DNA of 64,000 nt, taken from NCBI RefSeq assembly GCF_025822765.1, contig NZ_JACKUK010000016.1, forward strand, positions 562,486 to 626,485, written 5' to 3'. The translations under genes and the position numbers were made by a program. Below the pieces are notes generated by a model. The model saw only the letters and a program-made list of their open reading frames with translations. It ran no database searches and had not been told where the DNA came from. The stretch comes from Mycobacterium barrassiae (lineage in GTDB: Bacteria; Actinomycetota; Actinomycetes; Mycobacteriales; Mycobacteriaceae). This document shows positions 21,980 through 30,381 of the stretch, piece by piece; the first letter of the stretch is position 1, and the number at the start of each line of letters is the position of its first letter.

Positions 21980-23103
21980 TGACGGTTTTGGACGTGCGAA
22001 CCGCGACGCTCCCTGCCGAGGGAGAAGTCGGTTATGTCGACATCGGCGATCTGACGCTGGAGAACGGCGCGGTCATCGACGATGTCACGATCGCCGTGCA
22101 GCGGTGGGGCGAGCTCTCCCCCAACCGCGACAACGTGGTCGTCGTGCTGCACGCGCTCACCGGCGACTCGCACATCACCGGCCCCACCGGTCCCGGTGAC
22201 GAGACCGAAGGCTGGTGGGAAGGTGTCGCCGGACCCGGCGCGCCGATCGACACCACCCGCTGGTGCGCTATAGCCACCAACGTGCTCGGCGGCTTCCGCG
22301 GCTCGACCGGTCCGAGCTCGCTGCACCCGGACGGGAAGCCTTGGGGCTCACGGTTTCCCCTCATCTCCGTGCGCGACCAGGTGGAAGCCGACATCGCCGC
22401 ACTGAAGGCGCTCGGCATCACCCGGGTCGCCGCGGTCGTCGGCGGGTCGATGGGCGGCGCCCGGGCACTGGAGTGGATCGTCGGCCATCCCGACACGGTG
22501 CGCGCGGCGCTGGTGCTGGCCGTCGGGGCGCGTGCGACGGCCGATCAGATCGGCACCCAGAGCACGCAGATCGCGGCGATCAAGTCCGACCCGAACTGGT
22601 GCAACGGCGATTACTACGGCACCGGCCTCTCACCGGATATCGGGATGCAGATCGCTCGCCGGTTCGCGCACCTGACCTATCGCGGCGAGACCGAGCTCGA
22701 TGACCGCTTCGGCAACGACCCGCAGGGTGACGAAGACCCGGCGCGGGGCGGCCGTTACGCGGTTCAGAGCTACCTCGAGTACCAGGCGCGCAAGCTGTTG
22801 GCGCGGTTCGATGCCGGCACCTATGTGGCCCTCACCGAATCACTGTCCAGCCACGACGTGGGCCGTGGCCGCGGCGGTGTGGCGGCGGCGTTGAGCGGCT
22901 GCCACGTGCCCGTGGTCGTCGGCGGCATCACCTCAGACCGGCTGTACCCGTTGCGGCTGCAGGAGGAATTGGCGGCGCTTTTGCCGGGTTGTACCGGATT
23001 GAACGTGGTCGACTCGATCTACGGCCACGACGGATTCCTGGTCGAGACGGAAGCGGTGGGCGAATTGATCCGCAAAACGTTGGAGTTGGCGTCACGCTCA
23101 TGA
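21979..23103 (+). CDS. metX: Homoserine O-acetyltransferase
   Basis: A 374-residue alpha/beta-hydrolase-fold acyltransferase that activates homoserine with acetyl-CoA, the first committed step to methionine (annotated metA/Rv3341 in M. tuberculosis). Visible: LHALTGDSH oxyanion region, nucleophile Ser in [14 protein letters not shown], Asp in the [11 protein letters not shown] segment and catalytic His in YGHDGFLVE. The ATG overlaps the metC stop (TGATG), and its own stop overlaps the next start (ATGA), so all three genes form one translationally coupled operon under the riboswitch. Confidence 0.95.
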
Positions 23104-23828
23104 CTCGTAGCCAGCAGCGCTCTCTGTCCTTCGGTGCAGAAGCCGCGGCGTACGAGCGCGGTAGACCGTCGTACCCACCGGAAGCAATCGACTGGCTGCT
23201 CCCTGCCGGCGCCCGCGATGTCCTCGATCTCGGGGCGGGAACCGGCAAGTTGACGACGCGGTTGGTCGAGCGCGGGCTGGATGTCGTCGCCGTCGATCCG
23301 ATTCCGGAAATGCTTGAGCTGCTAAGCAATTCGCTGCCCGACACCCCTGCGCTGCTGGGCACCGCCGAGGAGATTCCGCTGCCCGACGACAGTGTCGACG
23401 CGGTGCTGGTCGCGCAGGCCTGGCACTGGTTCGATACCGGACGCGCCGTCAAGGAGGTGGCGCGGGTGCTGCGGCCAGGCGGCCGGCTGGGCCTGGTGTG
23501 GAACGCGCGCGACGAGCGGATGGGCTGGGTCAAGGACCTTGGCAAGATCATCGGCCACGAGGACGCCCACTTCAACGAGAAGACCACGCTTCCGGACGTG
23601 TTCACCGACGTCGAACACCACCGTGTCGACTGGACGAGCTACCTCACGCCGCAGGCACTCATCGATCTGGTTGCCTCGCGCAGTTACTGCATCACCTCGC
23701 CGGAGAAGGTGCGCACCGTCACCCTCGACCGGGTCCGTGAGCTATTGGCGACCCACCCGGCGCTGGCCAACTCCAACGGTTTGGCACTGCCGTATGTCAC
23801 GGTGTGCACGCGCGCCACGCTGTCCTGA
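23100..23828 (+). CDS. Class I SAM-dependent methyltransferase (Rv3342-like)
   Basis: A 242-residue methyltransferase of the UbiE/type-11 group. The SAM-binding motif I is [20 protein letters not shown] near residues 40-60, followed by acidic VVAVDP and a [17 protein letters not shown] motif typical of type-11 enzymes. The substrate is unknown. The ATG at 23100 overlaps the metX stop (ATGA), tying this methyltransferase to methionine synthesis and the SAM riboswitch, the same order as Rv3340-Rv3342. Its stop codon overlaps the presumed erm promoter. Confidence 0.87.
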   Translation: MTRSQQRSLSFGAEAAAYERGRPSYPPEAIDWLLPAGARDVLDLGAGTGKLTTRLVERGLDVVAVDPIPEMLELLSNSLPDTPALLGTAEEIPLPDDSVDAVLVAQAWHWFDTGRAVKEVARVLRPGGRLGLVWNARDERMGWVKDLGKIIGHEDAHFNEKTTLPDVFTDVEHHRVDWTSYLTPQALIDLVASRSYCITSPEKVRTVTLDRVRELLATHPALANSNGLALPYVTVCTRATLS

Positions 23829-23864
23829 AATTCGGTTGAGCGCCGTCGCCACGTCTGGAATCGT
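23828..23864 (+). promoter_or_regulatory. Candidate WhiB7-dependent promoter of the erm transcript
   Basis: AAATT (23828-23832), 3 nt, TTGAGC (23836-23841) as -35, a 17-nt spacer and AATCGT (23859-23864) as a weak -10. An AT-rich block 3 bp upstream of the -35 is the arrangement known for WhiB7-activated promoters. A start 7-8 nt after the -10 would fall on the ATG of the leader ORF at 23872, giving a leaderless leader peptide. The weak -10 suggests dependence on an activator. Inference from pattern. Confidence 0.45.
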
Positions 23865-23871
23865 GGCCGCC

Positions 23872-23907
23872 ATGTTGACTTCTTCGATGAGGTTGCGCAC
23901 CGCCTAG
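23872..23907 (+). CDS. Short leader peptide MLTSSMRLRTA upstream of erm (macrolide attenuation leader candidate)
   Basis: An 11-codon ORF (ATG...TAG) reads MLTSSMRLRTA. It contains SMRLR, the segment in which macrolide-bound ribosomes stall in ErmDL-type (RLR-class) leader peptides. It lies 71 nt upstream of erm, in a transcribed leader with no other gene, and its stop codon is immediately followed by a perfect 9-bp hairpin. Together these match the architecture of inducible erm attenuators. It may be translated from a leaderless transcript. The match of motif and position is direct; stalling activity is inferred. Confidence 0.65.
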   Translation: MLTSSMRLRTA

Positions 23908-23943
23908 CGGCGGAATCGACTTCACGCTCGACACTTCCGCCGC
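23907..23943 (+). promoter_or_regulatory. Hairpin in the erm leader
   Basis: GCGGCGGAA (23907-23915) and TTCCGCCGC (23935-23943) form a perfect 9-bp stem with a 19-nt loop. The left arm begins on the last base of the leader-peptide stop codon. A ribosome stalled on the RLR codons would cover or destabilise this stem. The erm ribosome-binding site (GCGGAG at 23968-23973) lies 25 nt further on. Whether the stem acts by translational or transcriptional attenuation is not clear; there is no T-run. Confidence 0.6.
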
Positions 23944-23978
23944 CGCAGCGACTTATCCCCTGCTACCGCGGAGTTGTA

Positions 23979-24737
23979 GTGTCCTCCCCTCATCGCGGCC
24001 GGCACGAGGCCGGCCAGAACTTCCTGCGCGATCGCCGCGCCATCGCCGACATCGTCGAGATCGTCGCGGCCACCGACGGACCCATCGTCGAAGTGGGCGC
24101 GGGCGACGGCGCGCTGACGCTGCCCCTGCAGCGATTGAACCGTCCGCTGACCGCCGTCGAAGTGGACGGACGCCGAGCGGCTCGGCTCGCTCGCCGCACC
24201 ACCGCGCGCACCCGCATCGTGCACGCGGACTTCCTGCGTTACCACCTGCCCCGCTCACCGCACACCATCGTCGGGAACCTGCCGTTTCACCTGACGACGG
24301 CCATCCTCCGGCGGATCCTGCATGCGCCGGGCTGGACCGACGCGGTGCTACTGGTTCAGTGGGAGGTCGCGCGGCGACGGGCCGGCGTCGGCGGTGCGAC
24401 GATGATGACCGCGCAGTGGTGGCCGTGGTTCGAATTCGGTTTGGTGCGTAAGGTTTCCGCCTCCGCGTTCCAACCCCGCCCCAGCGTCGACGCCGGTCTG
24501 ATGACGATCCGGCGGCGCACCGAGCCGTTGGTCGATGCACGCGACCGTCGTCGATATCAGGCGCTGGTGCACGCGATGTTCACCGGTCGCGGGCGCGGCA
24601 TCGCCGAGATTGCGTCGCGACAGATGCCAGCCGCCGTGACTCGCCTGTGGCTGGTGGACAACGGCATCCCCGCCAAGGCCCTGCCCCGCGACCTGAGCGC
24701 GACGCAGTGGGCGGCACTGTTCGCGGTCGCGGACTAA
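23979..24737 (+). CDS. erm: 23S rRNA adenine-N6 methyltransferase (Erm, macrolide resistance)
   Basis: A 252-residue Erm protein that methylates 23S rRNA (A2058, E. coli numbering) and confers macrolide-lincosamide-streptogramin B resistance. It starts SSPHRGRHEAGQNFLRDRR, with the GQNFL motif of Erm/KsgA proteins. It then shows SAM motif I (VEVGAGDGALTLPLQRL), the NLPFHLTTAILRR motif IV and ASAFQPRPSVDAG. It resembles the intrinsic mycobacterial family Erm(38)/Erm(39)/Erm(40). The GTG at 23979 has GGAG 5 nt upstream. GC content is like its neighbours, so there is no sign of recent transfer. Its stop overlaps the convergent DUF3017 gene by 4 nt. Confidence 0.93.
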   Translation: MSSPHRGRHEAGQNFLRDRRAIADIVEIVAATDGPIVEVGAGDGALTLPLQRLNRPLTAVEVDGRRAARLARRTTARTRIVHADFLRYHLPRSPHTIVGNLPFHLTTAILRRILHAPGWTDAVLLVQWEVARRRAGVGGATMMTAQWWPWFEFGLVRKVSASAFQPRPSVDAGLMTIRRRTEPLVDARDRRRYQALVHAMFTGRGRGIAEIASRQMPAAVTRLWLVDNGIPAKALPRDLSATQWAALFAVAD

Positions 24738-25027
24738 CTCGTCCCCAGCGGGTCGATCGTCCAGGCGATGTACAGGATCGTCGCGCTGACGCTGGCGGTG
24801 GTTGCGACGTCGATGGCGCGGCTGCGTACCGCGAGCAACCCGGCCCGGTCCTGGGGCAGGGTGAGCCGGAGCACCGAGGCGACGGCCACCCCGATCGCCA
24901 GCACCAGCGCCCCGCGGCGCCAGTACCCGGCGATCACCAGGGCGAACGCCACGATCAGGATCACGCCGGGCAGCAGGATCGGCCACTGCCCGCCGAAGAC
25001 CTTGCGCGCGAACTCCCGCAGTGTCAC
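24734..25027 (-). CDS. DUF3017 small membrane protein (Rv3355c-like)
   Basis: A 97-residue protein with three hydrophobic segments: [39 protein letters not shown] and the C-terminal [16 protein letters not shown]. Length, layout and position directly after folD match the actinobacterial DUF3017 family. Function unknown. The GTG start overlaps the folD stop as GTGA (25024-25027), so it is translationally coupled to folD. A longer in-frame extension upstream lies antisense inside folD and is not real. Confidence 0.8.
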   Translation of the reverse strand: MTLREFARKVFGGQWPILLPGVILIVAFALVIAGYWRRGALVLAIGVAVASVLRLTLPQDRAGLLAVRSRAIDVATTASVSATILYIAWTIDPLGTS

Positions 25028-25881
25028 GTGGCTGCCAGCGCCTCTGCCCGCTCGACGACGTTGGTGAGCAGGAACGCGCGGGTGAGCGGTCCGACCCCAC
25101 CGGGATTGGGCGAGACGTGGCCCGCGACGTCCCACACGTCGGGGTGGACGTCGCCGACCAGCTTGCCGTTCTCGTCGCGGCTCACGCCGACGTCGATGAC
25201 GGCGGCCCCGGGACGAACCATCTCGGCGGTCACCATGTGAGGCACGCCCGCGGCGGCGATGATGATGTCCGCCTCGCGGGTGTGCTGCGGCAGATGCCGA
25301 GTTGCAGTGTGGCACAACGTGACTGTGGCATTCTCGGAGCGACGGGTGAGCAACAGCCCGAGCGGCCGACCGACGGTCACGCCACGACCGATGACGACGA
25401 CCTCGGCGCCGGCAATCTCGACCTCGTAGCGGCGCAGCAGGTGCACGATGCCGCGCGGCGTGCACGGCAGCGGCGCGGGCTCGTTGAGCACCAGCCGGCC
25501 CAGATTCGTCGGGTGCAGCCCATCGGCGTCCTTGCCGGGATCGACCCGTTCCAGCGCCGCGTTCTCGTTGAGGTGCTTGGGCAGGGGCAGCTGCACGATG
25601 TAGCCGGTGCACTCGGGGTTGGCGTTGAGCTCGTCGATGGTTTCGTCGAGCTTGGCCTGGCTGATGTCGGCGGGCAGGTCGCGTCGGATCGAGTTGATGC
25701 CCACCTTCGCGCAGTCGGCGTGCTTGCCCCGCACATACGCGTGTGACCCGGGATCGTCGCCGACCAGCACCGTTCCCAGTCCCGGCGTGTGGCCGGCGGC
25801 GGTCAGTGCCGCGACCCGCTCCTTGAGGTCGACGAAGATCTCGTCGCGCGTGGCCTTACCGTCCAAAGTGATCGCACCCAC
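25024..25881 (-). CDS. folD: Bifunctional methylenetetrahydrofolate dehydrogenase/cyclohydrolase
   Basis: A 285-residue enzyme interconverting 5,10-methylene-, methenyl- and 10-formyl-tetrahydrofolate in one-carbon metabolism. Signatures: [18 protein letters not shown] with the catalytic Lys, [43 protein letters not shown] (NADP site) and [20 protein letters not shown]. It corresponds to Rv3356c. GTG start at 25881. It lies close upstream of DUF3017 and is divergent from the OYE-family gene with a 39-nt gap. Confidence 0.96.
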   Translation of the reverse strand: MGAITLDGKATRDEIFVDLKERVAALTAAGHTPGLGTVLVGDDPGSHAYVRGKHADCAKVGINSIRRDLPADISQAKLDETIDELNANPECTGYIVQLPLPKHLNENAALERVDPGKDADGLHPTNLGRLVLNEPAPLPCTPRGIVHLLRRYEVEIAGAEVVVIGRGVTVGRPLGLLLTRRSENATVTLCHTATRHLPQHTREADIIIAAAGVPHMVTAEMVRPGAAVIDVGVSRDENGKLVGDVHPDVWDVAGHVSPNPGGVGPLTRAFLLTNVVERAEALAAT

Positions 25882-25920
25882 GGCAGCCAGTCTGTCATGT
25901 CATATGGCAGGCTCCCCGAT

Positions 25921-27117
25921 ATGAACACACAGCCCAATGTGTTCACCCCGGCCAAACTCGGCCCGGTGACGCTGCGGAACCGCATCATCAAGGCCGCGAC
26001 GTTCGAGGCGTCATCGCCGAACGCGCTCGTCACGGATGACCTGATCACCTACCACCGCCTGCCCGCCGCGGGCGGTGTCGGGATGACGACCGTCGCCTAC
26101 CTGGCGGTGACGCAGGGCGGCCGGACCGAGGGCAACGCGATCTGGTGGCGTCCCGAGGCCATGCCAGGTATGAGGAAGCTGACGGAGGCCATCCACGCCG
26201 AGGGTGCGGCGATCAGCGCCCAGATCGGCCATGCCGGCCCGGTGGCCAACGCGCGCTCGACCAAGGCGACGGCGTACGCCCCGGTGCGATTCTTCAACCC
26301 GATGTCGATGCGCTTCGCCAGGAAGGCGTCGCGGGATGACATCAACAACATCATCGGCGCGCACGCGAACGCCGCCCGCCTCGCGATCGAGGCCGGCTTC
26401 GACGCCGTCGAGATTCACTTGGGGCACAACTACTTTGCGAGCTCGTTCCTCAGCCCACTGATCAACCGGCGAACCGACGAGTTCGGCGGATCACTCGAGA
26501 ACCGCGCCAAGGTGGCGCGCGGCATGGTGATGGCGGTGCGGCGCGCGGTGGAGAAGGAGGGCAACCCGATTGCCATCACCGCGAAGCTGACCATGGCCGA
26601 CGGCGTGCGCGGCGGCATCACGGTCGAGGAGTCGTTGCAGACCGCGAAGTGGCTCGAGGAAGACGGCGGTCTGGACGCCATCGAACTCACCGCGGGCAGC
26701 TCGCTGGTCAACCCGATGTACCTGTTCCGCGGCGACGCGCCGATCAAGGAGTTCGCGGGCGCCTTCAAACCGCCGTTGCGGTGGGGTATCCGGATGACCG
26801 GCAAGAAGTTCCTCCGCGAATACCCGTACCGGGAGGCGTATCTGCTCCGCGACGCGAAGCTGTTCCGCGCCGAACTCAAGATGCCGCTGATTCTGTTGGG
26901 CGGCATCACGAGTCGCGAAACGATGGACCTGGCGATGGCCGAGGGTTTCGACTTCGTCGCGATGGGGCGCGCGCTGCTCGCCGAGCCCGATCTGATCAAC
27001 CGCATCAAGGATGACGGTGACGCACACTCGATCCGATCGGTCTGCAACCACTGCAACAAGTGCATGGCCACGATCTACAGCCACACGCACTGCGTCGTGA
27101 CGGGCTCGCCCGGTTAG
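25921..27117 (+). CDS. Old-yellow-enzyme-family NADH:flavin oxidoreductase (Rv3359-like)
   Basis: A 398-residue FMN-dependent TIM-barrel oxidoreductase. Motifs: LGPVTLRNRIIKAAT at the N-terminus, AQIGHAGPVANA, GFDAVEIHLGHNYFASSFLSP, NRRTDEFGGSLENR and FVAMGRALLAEPDLINR. The C-terminus has a cysteine cluster (SVCNHCNKCMATI), reminiscent of the iron-sulfur-binding loop of 2,4-dienoyl-CoA reductase-type members, though the extra flavodoxin and NAD domains of those proteins are absent. Substrate unknown, likely an activated alkene or enoyl-thioester. ATG start at 25921. It shares 4 nt of stop codons with the next gene. Confidence 0.88.
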   Translation: MNTQPNVFTPAKLGPVTLRNRIIKAATFEASSPNALVTDDLITYHRLPAAGGVGMTTVAYLAVTQGGRTEGNAIWWRPEAMPGMRKLTEAIHAEGAAISAQIGHAGPVANARSTKATAYAPVRFFNPMSMRFARKASRDDINNIIGAHANAARLAIEAGFDAVEIHLGHNYFASSFLSPLINRRTDEFGGSLENRAKVARGMVMAVRRAVEKEGNPIAITAKLTMADGVRGGITVEESLQTAKWLEEDGGLDAIELTAGSSLVNPMYLFRGDAPIKEFAGAFKPPLRWGIRMTGKKFLREYPYREAYLLRDAKLFRAELKMPLILLGGITSRETMDLAMAEGFDFVAMGRALLAEPDLINRIKDDGDAHSIRSVCNHCNKCMATIYSHTHCVVTGSPG

Positions 27118-27575
27118 GTGGGCGGGGTCGGCATCTCGATGGGCAGCAGCGGCTGGGCCCCGAACTGCACAACGGGCTCGGTGCGCATCCACTCGTCGGT
27201 CTTGATGACCAGCGCCTTGCTGCTCACGGTGTAGGTGGCGCCGTCCTTCTGGGCGAAGAACTCGCCGGGCACAGTGGGCTCGGCGACCACGGTGAGCACC
27301 GCTTCCGGATCGGCCAGCCGCGCGCCGCGGTACTCGTAATGCCCGGCTTCGTCCACGCAGATCGCCACGATCGACTGCTCTGTACGACTGAACGCCACCG
27401 CCGTCTGTGGCGCATCGCAGCGGATCTGGGTGCCGATGAAGCCCCGATCATCAGTGGGATACGTCGGTTCTGCGGCGGCCACCGGCGACGTGATCGTCAC
27501 CGCCAGACCCACGGTCACCGCGGCACTCGCCACCAGGCCTGCAGGCGCCAAAGACACCATGATCAACGACACCAC
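27114..27575 (-). CDS. Secreted protein resembling the extracellular domain of a mycobacterial Ser/Thr kinase (PknF type)
   Basis: A 153-residue protein with an N-terminal hydrophobic export signal (LVASAAVTVGLAVTITSPVAAAE). The mature domain begins YPTDDRGFIGTQIRCDAPQTAV and continues with AICVDEAGHYEYRGARLADP and YTVSSKALVIKTDEW; the two cysteines could pair. From memory this pattern recurs as the extracytoplasmic C-terminal domain of PknF-like kinases. No kinase domain is present here. The divergent neighbour is an Rv1747-type FHA-ABC transporter, which in M. tuberculosis sits next to pknF. The start is uncertain: GTG at 27575, or ATG at 27560. Confidence 0.6.
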   Translation of the reverse strand: MVSLIMVSLAPAGLVASAAVTVGLAVTITSPVAAAEPTYPTDDRGFIGTQIRCDAPQTAVAFSRTEQSIVAICVDEAGHYEYRGARLADPEAVLTVVAEPTVPGEFFAQKDGATYTVSSKALVIKTDEWMRTEPVVQFGAQPLLPIEMPTPPT

Positions 27576-27725
27576 GAACGCGGCTGCGACACCGCACGAC
27601 TCGCCGAACGGACCGGCAAATATTTGTCTTCTTGCGCCGGGGTGCGGTGTCAGCCCGCGCCGGCCGAACGGGCAACCACCGAGACGTACGCCGCGATTGG
27701 GGTCCTACCGATAGAGTTGGTCGCG

Positions 27726-30377
27726 ATGAGCCGACCAGCCCCGCCCGCGCTGACCGTTCGCTACGACGGATCGACCCGAACCTTCGCGCCGGGGAACGAC
27801 GTAGTCGTCGGTCGCGACCTCCGCGCCGACATCCGCATCGCACATCCCCTGATCTCCCGCGCACACCTGGTGCTGCGGTTCGATCAGGGCCGGTGGGTCG
27901 CCATCGACAACGGCAGCCTCAACGGGATGTACGTCAACAACCGGCGGGTCCCCTCCGTCGATCTGCAAGACGGTCAGCGCATCAACATCGGCAATCCCGA
28001 CGGTCCGCAACTGAGTTTCGAGGTCGGGCGCCACCAGGGCGTCGTCGGCCGGACGCCGACCCAGTCGGTGCCCATCAGCACCCATCGTGCGGGGGCGGAC
28101 ACGTCGTACCCCACCACCCAGGGGCCGCCACAGCCCCAGATCTCCCGGCCGCAAGCAGTGCCGCCGACCGGCCCGCGCCCGCCGGCCTACCCCTCCGGAC
28201 CACAGCCGCGCTATCCCTCGGCGCCGCAACCGGCCGCGTACAGCGGCGCGCCCGGGTATTCGTCGAACCCGTCCGCCCCGGTGCGGCCGCCTCAGGTTTC
28301 GCAGCCGATGTCCCAGCCGGCGCTCGAGTCGGTCACGGCGCTGGGCCCGACGGCCGCCCCGCGTACGCCCGAGGGCAACCTCGCAACGAGCATGCTGAAG
28401 ATCCTGCGGCCGGGTAAGCCCGCCGCCGCGGGCGTCCCGGGCGCCATCAAGATCGGCCGCGCGACCGACAACGACATCGTCGTCCCCGATGTGCTTGCAT
28501 CGCGGCATCACGCGACCCTGGTGCCCGTCGCGGGCGGAACCGAGATCCGCGACAACCGCAGCATCAACGGCACATTCGTCAACGGTGCGCGCGTCGACTC
28601 GGCGGTTCTGCACGAGGGCGACACCGTCACGATCGGCAACATCGACCTGGTGTTCACGGGCGGCACCCTGACCCGCCGCACCGAGACCGCCGCGGCCACC
28701 CAGACCGGTGGCCTCGAAGTGCACTCGGTCACCTGGACGATCGAGGGCAACAAGACGCTGCTGGACAGCATCTCGATCGCGGCGCGCCCTGGCACGCTGA
28801 CCGCCGTCATCGGTCCGTCCGGTGCGGGCAAGTCGACGTTCGCGAAGTTGGTCGCCGGCTACACCCATCCGACGACCGGCACGGTGACCTTCGAGGGCCA
28901 CAACATCCACGCCGAGTACGCCTCGCTGCGCTCCAGGATCGGCATGGTCCCGCAGGACGACGTGGTGCACGGTCAGCTGACCGTCCGGCAGGCGTTGATG
29001 TACGCCGCGGAGCTCCGGCTGCCGCCGGACACCACGAAGGCCGACCGCGAGCAGGTGGTCATGCAGGTCCTCGAGGAACTCGAGATGACCAAGCACCTCG
29101 AGACCCGTGTCGACAAGCTCTCCGGCGGCCAGCGCAAGCGCGCCTCGGTCGCCCTCGAGCTGCTGACCGGTCCGTCGCTGCTGATCCTCGACGAGCCCAC
29201 CTCCGGCCTGGACCCGGCGCTGGACCGGCAGGTCATGACGATGCTGCGCCAGCTGGCCGACGCCGGCCGCGTCGTCCTGGTGGTGACGCACTCGTTGACC
29301 TACCTCGACGTCTGCGATCAGGTCCTGCTGCTGGCGCCCGGCGGTAAGACCGCGTTCTACGGGCCGCCGAGCGAGATCGGTCCGTCGATGGGCACCACCA
29401 ACTGGGCCGACATCTTCAGCACGGTCGCAGGCGACCCGGATGGGGCCAAAGCGCGCTACCTCGCTCAGCACGGGCCGCCGCCGCCACCGCCACCGTCAGA
29501 GAAACCGTCCGACCTCGGCGAGCCGACGAAGACGAGTCTGCGCAGACAGTTCTCGACGATCGCGCGGCGTCAGGTCCGGCTCATCGTGTCGGACCGCGGC
29601 TACTTCATCTTCCTGATGTTCCTGCCGTTCATCATGGGTGTGCTGTCGCTGTCGGTGCCCGGTGACGTCGGCTTCGGTGTGCCGATCCCCGCCATCAAGG
29701 GCGGCCCGGCACCGAACGAGCCCGGCCAGATCCTGGTGATGCTCAACGTCGGCGCCATCTTCATGGGCACCGCGTTGACCATCCGGGCGCTGATCGGCGA
29801 ACGGGCGATCTTCCTGCGTGAGCAGGCCGTCGGCCTGTCGACCACCGCGTACATGCTCGCGAAGATCGCCGTCTTCACGGTGTTCGCGGTCATCCAGTCG
29901 GCCATCGTGACGTCGATCGCCGTGTGGGGTAAGGGCTGGGGACCGGGCGCCACCGAATCGGGTGTGGTGATTCCCAACCGCAGCCTCGAGTTGTTCATCG
30001 ACATCGCGGCGACCACCATCGCCGCCGGCATGGTCGGGCTTGCACTCTCGGCGCTGGCCCGGTCGCAGGAACAGATCATGCCGTTGCTCGTGGTGGCGAT
30101 CATGTCGCAGCTGGTGTTCTCCGGCGGCATGATCCCGGTGACCGACCGGATCGTGCTGGACCAGCTGGCCTGGTTGACGCCCGCCCGATGGGGCTTCGCC
30201 TCGTCGGCGTCAACGATCGACCTCACCAGACTCGTGCCGAGTCCGCTATCGCCGAACGACTCGCACTGGCATCACACCACTGGTGCGTGGCTTTTCGACA
30301 TGGCGATGCTGCTCGTGATCTGCATCGGCTACACCAGCTTCGTGCGGTGGAAGATCCGGTTGGCCGCCGCCAACTGA
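27726..30377 (+). CDS. ABC exporter with two FHA domains (Rv1747-like)
   Basis: An 883-residue single-polypeptide half transporter. Order: FHA1 (about 8-100; VVVGRDLRADIRIAHPLISR, NGSLNGMYVNN), a Pro/Thr-rich linker (about 105-220), FHA2 (about 225-310; IKIGRATDNDIVVPDVLASR, NRSINGTFVNG), an ABC ATPase (about 330-570; Walker A GPSGAGKSTF, signature LSGGQRKRASVALELL, Walker B LLILDEPTSGLD) and an ABC-2 membrane domain of six segments to the end. FHA domains bind phosphothreonine; in M. tuberculosis PknF phosphorylates the Rv1747 linker, a cell-envelope lipid exporter. ATG start at 27726. The linker here contains TPTQ and PTTQGP candidate sites. Confidence 0.92.
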   Translation: MSRPAPPALTVRYDGSTRTFAPGNDVVVGRDLRADIRIAHPLISRAHLVLRFDQGRWVAIDNGSLNGMYVNNRRVPSVDLQDGQRINIGNPDGPQLSFEVGRHQGVVGRTPTQSVPISTHRAGADTSYPTTQGPPQPQISRPQAVPPTGPRPPAYPSGPQPRYPSAPQPAAYSGAPGYSSNPSAPVRPPQVSQPMSQPALESVTALGPTAAPRTPEGNLATSMLKILRPGKPAAAGVPGAIKIGRATDNDIVVPDVLASRHHATLVPVAGGTEIRDNRSINGTFVNGARVDSAVLHEGDTVTIGNIDLVFTGGTLTRRTETAAATQTGGLEVHSVTWTIEGNKTLLDSISIAARPGTLTAVIGPSGAGKSTFAKLVAGYTHPTTGTVTFEGHNIHAEYASLRSRIGMVPQDDVVHGQLTVRQALMYAAELRLPPDTTKADREQVVMQVLEELEMTKHLETRVDKLSGGQRKRASVALELLTGPSLLILDEPTSGLDPALDRQVMTMLRQLADAGRVVLVVTHSLTYLDVCDQVLLLAPGGKTAFYGPPSEIGPSMGTTNWADIFSTVAGDPDGAKARYLAQHGPPPPPPPSEKPSDLGEPTKTSLRRQFSTIARRQVRLIVSDRGYFIFLMFLPFIMGVLSLSVPGDVGFGVPIPAIKGGPAPNEPGQILVMLNVGAIFMGTALTIRALIGERAIFLREQAVGLSTTAYMLAKIAVFTVFAVIQSAIVTSIAVWGKGWGPGATESGVVIPNRSLELFIDIAATTIAAGMVGLALSALARSQEQIMPLLVVAIMSQLVFSGGMIPVTDRIVLDQLAWLTPARWGFASSASTIDLTRLVPSPLSPNDSHWHHTTGAWLFDMAMLLVICIGYTSFVRWKIRLAAAN

Positions 30378-30381
30378 CCCG

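Noticed and set aside
27060-27725. A 222-residue N-terminal extension of the FHA-ABC transporter
   Set aside because: It runs antisense through the secreted-protein gene. FHA1 begins right after the ATG at 27726.
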